From: a virus
Strand: one strand, 5' to 3'
DNA length: 32,569 bases
IMG/VR virus record: IMGVR_UViG_3300027977_001065
Location: 1 to 32,569 of that record
How positions within the stretch are numbered: position 1 is the first letter of the stretch; every line of letters begins with the position of its first letter. Position numbers and translations under genes: made by a program. This document shows, in pieces, positions 23,237 to 30,603 of the stretch. The notes beneath the pieces were generated by a model that worked only from the letters and a program-made list of their open reading frames with translations, did not search any database and was not told the DNA's origin.

Positions 23237-24030
23237 TAATTAATTTCTCCAAAAGGATTTGTTTCTGTAAAATCTAATATATCATCAGCAATAGATTGTG
23301 TATCAAATCCAGCTTCTGTGTCTAAATCTAAATTTTGTGCATAAGCAGATTGAGTTGCCACTGTTGTTGTCGTTGTTGCTTCTTCGTTTAAGAAGAAGTT
23401 TGGTTGACCTGATGATTGATCTTGTTCTAATTGTAATGAACCAGTTTCATCTTCAAGTGTAAATCTGTTGAGTAATAGATTTAATGAGTATTCAGTTTCT
23501 TTATCATCTATTTCAGTTATGCCTGTATTTAATTCTTCTGAACTGTATTCCCAACGTGTAACTCTTAATTTATAAACAGGTAAACTACCTAATTGAAATA
23601 ATGGTTCTTGGTCCTCTACAAACTGTATTTCAAAAAAACTATTCATTAATGGGAAATATATAATATCTCCTTCATTAGGACGGCCTTCTACAATCTGTGT
23701 CATTGGATTATCAACTTGATTTTGCCAACTTCTTTTTGCGATAACGAAAGTGGTATCTTCTCTTATTTCTAATCCAAACTTATTAATTAATTCTTTTTGG
23801 CCTGCAAATCCTTCAGTCGTTTCAAAATACATTTCTATCATATAACTATCATCAAACTTACTTGAAGTATCTTCGCCTAGTATTAAATCTCTATTGACAA
23901 GTGTTCGTGGTAAATAATAGACATCGTGGCCATAGATTTTTAGGCCTTCTACAATTAAATCTTCGTAAAGTGTTTTCTCGGCCTGATTGCCAATTCCTTG
24001 GCCTCCCTGGAAATAATGATTTACGGGCAT
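23236..24030 (-). CDS. gp14: Neck protein gp14
   Basis: gp14 is the second neck protein, forming with gp13 the ring between portal and tail. The 264-residue protein (T4: 256) has the diagnostic segments EKTLYEDLIVEGLKIYGHD, VYYLPRTLVNRDLILGED, YMIEMYFETTEGFAGQ and DTTFVIAKRSW, followed by GDIIYFPLMNSFFEI. The final 60 residues (Gln-, Asp- and Thr-rich) look flexible. The gene follows gp13 by three bases and overlaps gp15 by one base. Nothing is missing or broken. Confidence 0.95.
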   Translation of the reverse strand: MPVNHYFQGGQGIGNQAEKTLYEDLIVEGLKIYGHDVYYLPRTLVNRDLILGEDTSSKFDDSYMIEMYFETTEGFAGQKELINKFGLEIREDTTFVIAKRSWQNQVDNPMTQIVEGRPNEGDIIYFPLMNSFFEIQFVEDQEPLFQLGSLPVYKLRVTRWEYSSEELNTGITEIDDKETEYSLNLLLNRFTLEDETGSLQLEQDQSSGQPNFFLNEEATTTTTVATQSAYAQNLDLDTEAGFDTQSIADDILDFTETNPFGEIN

Positions 24031-24033
24031 AGT

Positions 24034-24846
24034 TTAACCTACCATAAATGCTGGGGCAATTTCGAAACTATCTCTTATTTCTTTTTCTAATTTTTCAATA
24101 TCTGTTTGTGCGTCTGTAAAAATCTTTTCGCCATTAAGTTTAACGCCACCTAACATTACTACTCCATCAAATTTACTTAAATTAGCACCCCATTGTTTTT
24201 TAAATAATGCTGTTGTATATCTCTTTAACCATTGGTCATTAAACACATCCGTAAAAGTAGCTGGGTCTAATTTTCTATAACAATCTATAATTAAGTATTC
24301 ATCTACTTCTAAATCGTTCACCCAATCCATATCAATATACAAACGATTATCGTGTTGTTGAAATCTGATAGGTTTCATACCTACTAAAATTTGGTCTAAG
24401 AAATCTAAATGTCTTAACACCATATCATAGTTAATAATTGATGTTGAAGCAAAGTCATACAAATCATTTAATCTTAATTGATACCTTACGTCAAACATAT
24501 TCATACTTGCTTTGTCTGAAAAAGGAAATATATTTGTTACGGCAATAACTGTATTTGGAACTATAAGAAAATTGTTTGCTTCGTACCAAGTTGTGCTGAC
24601 ACCATTTTGTGTAGGTGTTTCAGAAGATGGTGTTGAAGCTTTTAATCTGTCTTTATCTTGTGATGTAAGTTTATACTTTAAATATGTTCGTCTAATACCG
24701 TCATAGTGATATTGAGCATAGTATTGTAATGCTTCATCCAGTCTATCTTCTAACTGGTCATCATCAACGTTTATCTCTATTACTGGTTTACCTAATGCTC
24801 TTAAAGCATATTGTTTAAGTGTTTCTCTAGTAGATGGATTTGCCAT
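24034..24846 (-). CDS. gp13: Neck protein gp13
   Basis: gp13 is the first neck protein and binds the portal after packaging. The 270-residue protein (T4: 309) carries the family signature: TLKQYALRALGKPVIEINVD, QLEDRLDEALQYYAQYHYDG, then LIVPNTVIAVTNIFPF, and the C-terminal KRYTTALFKKQWGANLSKFDG with a short helical tail. It starts the structural block after the accessory island and has a late promoter box (24855-24862) only eight bases before the ATG. Read-through from the porin side is prevented by nothing visible, so it may also be translated from longer messages. Confidence 0.95.
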   Translation of the reverse strand: MANPSTRETLKQYALRALGKPVIEINVDDDQLEDRLDEALQYYAQYHYDGIRRTYLKYKLTSQDKDRLKASTPSSETPTQNGVSTTWYEANNFLIVPNTVIAVTNIFPFSDKASMNMFDVRYQLRLNDLYDFASTSIINYDMVLRHLDFLDQILVGMKPIRFQQHDNRLYIDMDWVNDLEVDEYLIIDCYRKLDPATFTDVFNDQWLKRYTTALFKKQWGANLSKFDGVVMLGGVKLNGEKIFTDAQTDIEKLEKEIRDSFEIAPAFMVG

Positions 24847-24854
24847 AACTCTAC

Positions 24855-24862
24855 TATTTATA
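24855..24862 (-). promoter_or_regulatory. Late promoter (TATAAATAGTA) before gp13
   Basis: An exact box extended by GTAGAG. With T4 spacing the transcript would begin about three bases before the gp13 ATG, that is, nearly leaderless. It could instead act for the whole gp13-gp17 run with weak gp13 initiation. Confidence 0.55.
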
Positions 24863-24871
24863 TAAAAGAAA

Positions 24872-25972
24872 TTAGAACTTATAACGAATAGTTGCTAATA
24901 ACTGTGGGTTATAGTCTTTATAAGCACCTGTAAACACTGATGTTTGTTCTTTATCGTGATAGTATAAACCTAATTCTAAACCAGCTCTTTTATCTGGTCG
25001 TTTGTGTTTATCATCTTCTGTATGTAAATTATAAACAACACCCCAATAATTACCTGTAAATCCTAAATCATCATTTTCTGTTCTGTGAACTGTACCATAA
25101 ATGCGTTCATTAAAACTATATAATAGGCCGTAATCATATCTGTTCTTATCAGCAAAGCCTGTGTCCATATCGTCCCAAACTTCTGCACCCCAAATCAAAG
25201 GAATATTCCAACGATATAAAGTACCACCTAATGCCCAACCTTTTTGTGTACGTTCATTAAAAGAAGCTACACTTGTTGAACTTTTTGGATTTTTGATTTG
25301 CATATAAGATAAATCGGCATATCCAAAAAGTCCTACAGTTGCACCTGTATATAAAGCATCTCTCTCATTATCCCAACCAATAACTAAACCTGCTGGAACA
25401 TCTTGTCTTAGACGATACGAATCAAAATCAAATTGATTATCCCAATTAAAACCACCGATAGCTAGAACTGCTTTCTCTCTATGGTCTAACCTTGAATTTG
25501 TTTGTGTAATAATTAATGGCGCACCTATCTTTGGCGTCTTTGCAAAACCTAATCGTTGTGCGTCTGTTTCACCAAGATATAATCTGTAATAGTCATTACC
25601 AATACCCATTTGTTTTTCTTGTATCGTATTGTTTAATGTGGTATCTAAAGAATAATAAGTGTCATATAACATTGAAGCACCTGTCCAATTGATATAGGGA
25701 TTTTTAAATGTGTGATTAATACCTATCTGTAATTCAGCTCTTGAATCTATACCACTATCATAAGTACGGTCATCATAATAACCTTCTACTTCACCTGTAA
25801 TGAATAGGCCTTTAGGTATTGAAATTTTGTTTGATTCTAATTGTGATATTCTTTTCTCTAATTCAGATATTTTCTTTTCGTCTGCTTTTACAAAAGAGGT
25901 TGCCAATAAAGTAATTATGATTAAAACAATTATGGCAAAATATTGTATAATCAATTTCTTATCTAGTTTCAT
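24872..25972 (-). CDS. Phage-encoded outer-membrane porin
   Basis: The 366-residue protein looks like a secreted Gram-negative porin. It has a basic start and hydrophobic segment (about 8-27) ending in FVKA-DE, a good signal-peptidase site after Ala30. A short heptad coiled coil follows (KKISELEKRISQLES, 33-47), as in trimeric porins with an N-terminal coil. The rest is alternating amphipathic strands with aromatic girdles (LFITGEVEGYYDD, DYGLLYSFNERIYGTVHR, AGLELGLYYHDKE), and the chain ends in LLATIRYKF, a beta-signal with terminal phenylalanine. No lysis or tail-fibre motif is seen. It lies in one run with the bilin genes, one base after the reductase stop (TAATATG). It probably changes permeability or receptor display of the infected cell. 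A virion role is less likely because of the signal peptide. Confidence 0.82.
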   Translation of the reverse strand: MKLDKKLIIQYFAIIVLIIITLLATSFVKADEKKISELEKRISQLESNKISIPKGLFITGEVEGYYDDRTYDSGIDSRAELQIGINHTFKNPYINWTGASMLYDTYYSLDTTLNNTIQEKQMGIGNDYYRLYLGETDAQRLGFAKTPKIGAPLIITQTNSRLDHREKAVLAIGGFNWDNQFDFDSYRLRQDVPAGLVIGWDNERDALYTGATVGLFGYADLSYMQIKNPKSSTSVASFNERTQKGWALGGTLYRWNIPLIWGAEVWDDMDTGFADKNRYDYGLLYSFNERIYGTVHRTENDDLGFTGNYWGVVYNLHTEDDKHKRPDKRAGLELGLYYHDKEQTSVFTGAYKDYNPQLLATIRYKF

Positions 25973-25973
25973 A

Positions 25974-26657
25974 TTAAGTATTTATCTTTGGAAAAAGATG
26001 GTCTTTATTAAACACTAACACATCTTTTTCATCTAATCCTAAAGATAACATTACTCTAGGTGTATGTGGGTTTTGTTGTTGATGTTCACAATAATAGTTT
26101 TGTGCTGTTATCACATCTTCTCTTTTCGAGTCATTTTTAAAGTCGCCAATTTTATCTAAATAATTATGTAGATTACTTTCGGCCATTGTTGTTACTTGGA
26201 ACAATTCTTCTTCTGTCTGTATATTACCTGCGGCAATCATTCCACCACTAAAGATGGCCTTTGCCCAATCTGGCAATTCTCTTTCTTTACTTGGTTTGTA
26301 CCATTTAGTTTCATTAAGAAACCATTGTGTGAGTGGATGTTCTTTTTTAAGAAGTGGTGAAAAATCGTGGAACGCACCTGTTACTTTATTTTTACCTGCT
26401 ATGACATCAAATCCATAAATTGGCCCGCCATTATTCAATTCAGGAAATAAACAAACGTGCATCATCCAAAGGCCTTTTGTTTCTCTTGCATCAACCACGT
26501 CCACGTGAGCACGCCTTACGTTCTCATTTTTCCAAGTACGATTGACCCAACCTTCTTTATTAAATCGTGTCATACCTTCTTCAAAGTATTCAACACAATT
26601 TATATCGAGTATATCTATGATGTTATTCTTGCACTGTATAAGATTTTCCCAAATCAT
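25974..26657 (-). CDS. pcyX: Ferredoxin-dependent bilin reductase (PcyX/PcyA-like)
   Basis: This 227-residue protein belongs to the ferredoxin-dependent bilin reductases, which reduce biliverdin with electrons from ferredoxin. The core motif is LWMMHVCLFP (63-72) followed by GGPIYGFDVIAG (77-88) and FHDFSPL (96-102). His67 and Asp84 are 17 residues apart, exactly as His88 and Asp105 are in cyanobacterial PcyA. Asp53 in AHVDV lies near the place of PcyA Glu76. From known oceanic phage systems (heme oxygenase with PcyX, phages of probably alphaproteobacterial hosts, product phycoerythrobilin) I think of PcyX, but PebS or PcyA activity cannot be excluded by eye. It overlaps the heme oxygenase gene by 35 bases, with AAGGA before the ATG, so both enzymes are co-produced. 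It is rich in GGCC, like core genes. Confidence 0.85.
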   Translation of the reverse strand: MIWENLIQCKNNIIDILDINCVEYFEEGMTRFNKEGWVNRTWKNENVRRAHVDVVDARETKGLWMMHVCLFPELNNGGPIYGFDVIAGKNKVTGAFHDFSPLLKKEHPLTQWFLNETKWYKPSKERELPDWAKAIFSGGMIAAGNIQTEEELFQVTTMAESNLHNYLDKIGDFKNDSKREDVITAQNYYCEHQQQNPHTPRVMLSLGLDEKDVLVFNKDHLFPKINT

Positions 26658-27201
26658 TCATTTCCTTAAATAATTCTGTAGCATATTCAAAACATAATTT
26701 AGCTTCAGCGACCACGTTTACTTGGTACGTGTTCATATAGTTATTTATTAACTCTCTTACAACTCTTTTTGTTTCTTCAGGTTTTAAAAAGACAAGATAT
26801 GTATTTGGGCCAGGTGTTTTTCTCTTAATCATTTGACCGCCATATAAATCTCCCATATGTCTTACGTAGATATGAGCATACAGCTTTTCTGCATCATCTT
26901 TGATTGTGTCTAAATGATAGACATATCTTAATGTGCTGTCTGTGATGTGAGGTTTTTCTGGTTTGTTCCACAGTGAACGAAAGTCGTGGTCTATTTTTTG
27001 AGCTCTGTCAAGGCCAGGTGTTTGTCTAAAGAGGCCATTGGCAAAAGCATATTTTTCAAGTGTAGCATAACACTGTAATAGATTAAACAAGTATATAGCA
27101 TATAGGTCTGGATTGATTTGGCCAGACATAAGAGTTTGTACAAAAGGTTCTAATTCAGCTTTTCTATGTTCTTCTAAAGTGTATTCTTTAATATCACTCA
27201 T
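26623..27201 (-). CDS. ho1: Heme oxygenase (biliverdin-forming)
   Basis: This enzyme opens heme to biliverdin, iron and carbon monoxide using oxygen and ferredoxin electrons. The 192-residue all-helical protein shows the proximal-helix histidine H12 (EEHRKAE), the segment LYAIYLFNLLQCYATLE (33-49) and the distal-helix signature HIYVRHMGDLYGGQ (110-123) with the flexible GDLxGG needed for oxygen binding. The length is slightly below the 200-240 of bacterial HO1. It is the first step of the bilin pathway whose second step is the overlapping downstream reductase. AGGAG precedes the ATG, inside the end of the upstream 113-residue gene, and the two overlap by ATGA. Use of heme iron by the phage is a possible side benefit. 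Confidence 0.95.
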   Translation of the reverse strand: MSDIKEYTLEEHRKAELEPFVQTLMSGQINPDLYAIYLFNLLQCYATLEKYAFANGLFRQTPGLDRAQKIDHDFRSLWNKPEKPHITDSTLRYVYHLDTIKDDAEKLYAHIYVRHMGDLYGGQMIKRKTPGPNTYLVFLKPEETKRVVRELINNYMNTYQVNVVAEAKLCFEYATELFKEMNDLGKSYTVQE

Positions 27202-27539
27202 TTTTTTAACTCCTCATAATTATCGGGATTTCTTATAAACAATCTCATACCGTGTATATCTTCTTTAATATCTAAGGTTTTAAATTTTATTTCCTGATAT
27301 ATTTCGTCTGCAATACACCATCTAGGCATTTTAGGTCCTTTAATATCCATTAACCAATAAAAAACATTTCTTTTGTTAGAAAAGAAAAAAAAATATTCGT
27401 ATTTGAATTGTGAATTAAAAAGGTAACAATATCTTTTTCCTCCACTTTTTTTAAATTCGTTTGTAACTTCCCATTGTGCATCAGAAGTTAATCTAATTAT
27501 ATGTGGAATTCCTGGTTGTTCTTGGTACCTATATGTCAT
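27198..27539 (-). CDS. Hypothetical protein (113 aa) coupled to heme oxygenase
   Basis: No family recognised. It is a 113-residue protein, strongly aromatic in the centre (FKYEYFFFFSNKRNVFYWL, 45-63), with basic and acidic stretches around it and three cysteine/histidine-type residues spread out (Cys38, Cys75, His96). It shows no signal peptide, and the aromatic block is too polar for a membrane helix. It is joined on one side to the oxygenase at 27541 by TAATATG and on the other to heme oxygenase by an ATGA overlap. It lacks GGCC, unlike the bilin genes. A role in the bilin pathway is suggested only by coupling. Confidence 0.7.
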   Translation of the reverse strand: MTYRYQEQPGIPHIIRLTSDAQWEVTNEFKKSGGKRYCYLFNSQFKYEYFFFFSNKRNVFYWLMDIKGPKMPRWCIADEIYQEIKFKTLDIKEDIHGMRLFIRNPDNYEELKK

Positions 27540-27540
27540 A

Positions 27541-28149
27541 TTAAATAATTAAATGATTACTACATTCAGGATCGCCCATCTCTCCTTTAACAAACGTATT
27601 AAATGAAATTGTAATTCTATCTTTATCACTTTTATTAGTATCGACATCGTGGACCATAGATGATGGAAATATAACCAATCTGCCAACTTCGTTTAAAATG
27701 CCTACTTTTGAAGCTGTATAAGGATTACTTCCTTTTTCGCCATTGTAAAAAGCAAAATTTCCAAAAGAAGTTCTATCATCATATCTATAAAAATAAGTAG
27801 GGCAAGTATCTCCTTCTACATAAAATATACAACTAAAAATACTATTAGGGTGCATATGAGTATGATGAGCCGATAAAGGAGGATTTCTATTCATCCAAGA
27901 TTGTGTTATATAAAAATTTGTTTTATCACTGGCTCCTAATTGTTTGGCAAATGCAGTAACATTCAGTAAACACCATTTTTTAAAATCATCCATAATTTTA
28001 TCTTCTAAAATGTCTTTTTTAATAGTTATAAAATTATTTAACTTATTTTTTAATAGTTTTAAATCATTTAAATAAGTTAATTGTTCTTTTGTTAAAACAT
28101 ATTTGTTATCAGATTTATATATAGGAGTTGCAAAAATAGCTTGTATCAT
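27541..28149 (-). CDS. 2OG-Fe(II) oxygenase (2OG-FeII_Oxy_5 type)
   Basis: A 202-residue small phage oxygenase of the PF13759 type. The N-terminus AIFATPIYKSD, then ITQSWMNRNPPLSAHHTHMHP (His98/His100 region) and FSCIFYVEGD correspond to the family's N-x-H-x-H-P...SG-x-Y-Y pattern. GRLVIFPSSMVHDVDTN carries the distal His167, and DRITISFN the Arg178 for 2-oxoglutarate. All catalytic positions are present, unlike the relative at 5294-5887, where the arginine is a lysine. The substrate is unknown. It starts two bases after the stop of the gene at 28152, in an AAAAGGTAATTATG context, and belongs to the AT-rich, GGCC-free part of the accessory island. Confidence 0.85.
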   Translation of the reverse strand: MIQAIFATPIYKSDNKYVLTKEQLTYLNDLKLLKNKLNNFITIKKDILEDKIMDDFKKWCLLNVTAFAKQLGASDKTNFYITQSWMNRNPPLSAHHTHMHPNSIFSCIFYVEGDTCPTYFYRYDDRTSFGNFAFYNGEKGSNPYTASKVGILNEVGRLVIFPSSMVHDVDTNKSDKDRITISFNTFVKGEMGDPECSNHLII

Positions 28150-28151
28150 AA

Positions 28152-28895
28152 TTACCTTTTAAAAAAATTTCTATACAGTTTTTGTACTAAATGTCTTGTT
28201 GTTGAAAAAGAAAAAGTTTTACAATATTTTTGAATATTAGTCCATTGTAAATCTTTTTTATTTGCAGTTCTAATCTCTAAGTTAAAAGTATCTTTGGATA
28301 AAGGAATAATGTGCATTAAAGGTGTTCCTGCTTTAATCAATCTTTCACCATCTTCTACATTCCAATTCATCTGAATATTTATCTCACTGGATTGACTAGG
28401 GTCTAACACGCCGCTTGTTGACTCATAATCAAAATGGTCAGGATAACTTATAGGCAAACATAAAAATTTTAAATTTTCAGGAACAATAACATTCCAAGGT
28501 GTATTGACTTTTACTATATTATTAATTGTTCCTTTTCTTTTTGGTATAAAATTGGTCATTTCTTCATTATGTGTATCTATAAACCTTATATCACTTAAAT
28601 TACTAAAACTCTTATCTGCCACCGTCCAAGAAAATCCTGGTTTATTTTTTTCAGTTTTAATATAAACATCATACCACATTGGCACAATATAACCTGTTTT
28701 AAATAAATCAAATATTCCAGGACAATAAGCTAAGTGTGTAAAACGACCTGTATTGTTATTAATAACTTTGTTTTTTTTATTAATTAAATCTTGTATAGCT
28801 GCTTTTGTCCATTCAGGTTTAAAGTTTTTGGCTTCAATAATAGGAAATGCTTCTGCAACGCCAGGTATTTTACTAAAAAATTCTATTGTTTTCAT
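28152..28895 (-). CDS. Hypothetical protein (247 aa) of the accessory island
   Basis: I do not recognise a named family. The 247-residue protein begins MKTIEFFSKIPGVAEAFPII and continues with CPGIFDLFKTGYIVPMWYDVYIK (56-78), a beta-rich middle with TPWNVIVPENLKFLCLP and a segment near 205 (IKAGTPLMHIIPLS) that together suggest an all-beta cupin- or jelly-roll-like core, then a basic C-terminal helix with LVQKLYRNFFKR. It shows no oxygenase triad that I can place with confidence. ATGA coupling to the upstream fusion gene (28892-28895) and close spacing to the oxygenase downstream indicate one operon. It could act on the same substrate as these two, which is a guess. Confidence 0.7.
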   Translation of the reverse strand: MKTIEFFSKIPGVAEAFPIIEAKNFKPEWTKAAIQDLINKKNKVINNNTGRFTHLAYCPGIFDLFKTGYIVPMWYDVYIKTEKNKPGFSWTVADKSFSNLSDIRFIDTHNEEMTNFIPKRKGTINNIVKVNTPWNVIVPENLKFLCLPISYPDHFDYESTSGVLDPSQSSEINIQMNWNVEDGERLIKAGTPLMHIIPLSKDTFNLEIRTANKKDLQWTNIQKYCKTFSFSTTRHLVQKLYRNFFKR

Positions 28896-30571
28896 ATTTT
28901 ATTTAAAACAAAAATGCCTAATCCATTCCAATAATCATTTTTATCTTCGCCTTTAGTAAATATTTCTTCTTTAAATAATGTTTTTAATTTTAAATCTTCT
29001 ATTGATTTAAAAGTAGCTTCTCTTACCTGTAACCAGTTCCAGTCATCAACAACATATACAAAAGTATTATCTATTTTTTCGTAAAATTTATTTAAAAAAT
29101 TATAATGGCTTTCATATGTATGTTCTATATCCATAAAAATAACATTACTTTTTAATGAAATTTTATTTAAATCGGCTTCAAAAACATTACTATCTATTAT
29201 ATTTACTTGTTTATTTAAAACTAAATCTTTAATATTTCTTAAAAATATTTCTTTATTATTTCCTTTTTCACTATTAATATTTACATTATTATCCATTGGT
29301 ATTATACTACTTTCTGAGAAATTGTCAATAGCGGTGGCCACTAAATCGTTTCTTTCTACAGCAGCTGCAAATATAGAACCTTGAAAAACACCAGCTTCTA
29401 AGTATTTACAATCAGGTAATTCGCACAAATTGTTAATAAAGTGTTTTACTTTTTCAGAAGTGAGACCTGGTAAGTTTTTAGTTTTTTCACTTATCTTTGA
29501 TTCATTATTTTTAGACTTTGTTAGTGCTGTCTTAACAGTATCTATTAGATTTACACTATTATTCTTTTCAACTATTTTATCGCAAACGTTACAATCCCAA
29601 CAATCAAATTTACAATTTCTTATAGTTGTTTTCCACACATCAATTCTTTTTTGTGCAAACTTATTATCTTTTATAAAGATTTCAAAATCTGTGTATAGTA
29701 TTTGTTCATTATTGGCAAACTTTTCAATGATTTTTAAAGTTTCAAATAGTCGTGAAACACTTTCACGGCCGTGCATTTTTATAACATCAATGTAAGTTAA
29801 TAATCTATCCCATTCATCTTTGAAAGGCGGAAAGTTTGCTATACGCCAATGATATGCTGGGTCTTGTTCTTCCCATTTAGGGCAAGAGAAATAACTTATA
29901 TCTGTTTGAAAATAAGTTGGTTGATTACCTTTACTTCTTGTATTGTTATATAAAAAATGTTCATCTTGTACAGGACAATTTCCCCAACATCCTTCATTTG
30001 CAAGTAAACTATATTTTACATTTACACCTAATTTTTCTTTACAATACTTTTTAACGTCTTGCATCCTTTTCAAGGTATCTTCATCTCTCATCAAATCTCT
30101 ATCAAAGTTAATATAATGAAAACCAGCTTCTACTTGTTTTATAACTTCATTAGCTCTTTGTGTGTTTCTTAATATTGTATTTTTGATTAGAACGTCAGGA
30201 TATTCTTTTTGAAAACGGCCTGTAAGCATCCATAATGTATGAGGTATTGTAACTATACGTACACCTTTATCATACAACCTTTTAAAGTTTTCTATAAAGA
30301 TGGTTAGATTTTCACTCGTAGGAGGCACTTCAATATTATTAAAAGTAGCAGACAAAGGAATGCCTGTTACCTTTGGTATAATAAATGCGTTCTCGTTTAG
30401 TAAATTAAATTGAGTTTCGTTAAAAACATCACCCATAGCGTCTTGTGTAAAGGGCGGTATTCGGCTGGTAAAATAAACATCATAAATTAAATGTTTATAT
30501 TTTTTAAGAAAATTTAAAAAATAATCAAATTGATCTGGTGTTAATTTAGGATTTAAAGGTACACTAAACAT
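28892..30571 (-). CDS. U32-peptidase-like protein fused to a class I methyltransferase
   Basis: A 559-residue two-part protein. Residues about 1-335 resemble the U32 peptidase family (a TIM-barrel group that includes the Fe-S proteins UbiU/UbiV and the RNA-hydroxylation factors RlhA/TrhP): LLANEGCWGNCP with Cys195 and Cys199, a third cysteine Cys230 (FSCPKW), IDVIKMHGRESVSRLFETL (261-279), which matches the family's KxEGR box, and a cysteine cluster C320-C324-C327-C330. After a linker (about 340-380) a Rossmann methyltransferase follows: YLEAGVFQGSIFAAAVE (390-406), AIDNFSE and IFMDIEHTYE. Target and order of reaction are unknown. Hydroxylation or Fe-S-assisted modification followed by methylation is an attractive idea. 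There is no Shine-Dalgarno, and the methyltransferase half is markedly AT-rich. A radical-SAM enzyme is excluded because there is no CxxxCxxC. Confidence 0.72.
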   Translation of the reverse strand: MFSVPLNPKLTPDQFDYFLNFLKKYKHLIYDVYFTSRIPPFTQDAMGDVFNETQFNLLNENAFIIPKVTGIPLSATFNNIEVPPTSENLTIFIENFKRLYDKGVRIVTIPHTLWMLTGRFQKEYPDVLIKNTILRNTQRANEVIKQVEAGFHYINFDRDLMRDEDTLKRMQDVKKYCKEKLGVNVKYSLLANEGCWGNCPVQDEHFLYNNTRSKGNQPTYFQTDISYFSCPKWEEQDPAYHWRIANFPPFKDEWDRLLTYIDVIKMHGRESVSRLFETLKIIEKFANNEQILYTDFEIFIKDNKFAQKRIDVWKTTIRNCKFDCWDCNVCDKIVEKNNSVNLIDTVKTALTKSKNNESKISEKTKNLPGLTSEKVKHFINNLCELPDCKYLEAGVFQGSIFAAAVERNDLVATAIDNFSESSIIPMDNNVNINSEKGNNKEIFLRNIKDLVLNKQVNIIDSNVFEADLNKISLKSNVIFMDIEHTYESHYNFLNKFYEKIDNTFVYVVDDWNWLQVREATFKSIEDLKLKTLFKEEIFTKGEDKNDYWNGLGIFVLNKI

Positions 30572-30603
30572 AATATAAATTCAATTTCTAAAAAAGAAAC
30601 TGA

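Noticed and set aside
25979-25986. GATAAATA late-like box before the porin
   Set aside because: It lies in the last codons of the reductase and six bases from the porin ATG, too close for a leader. Co-translation with the reductase explains expression.
25974-27201. Cyanophage origin of the whole window because of the bilin genes
   Set aside because: No psbA, psbD, hli, plastocyanin or other cyanophage marker is seen here, and the reductase motif looks nearer to PcyA/PcyX than PebS. It cannot be fully excluded without the rest of the genome.
28376-28383. GATAAATA late-like box inside the gene at 28152-28895
   Set aside because: It is intragenic, far from any start, and expected by chance in AT-rich DNA.
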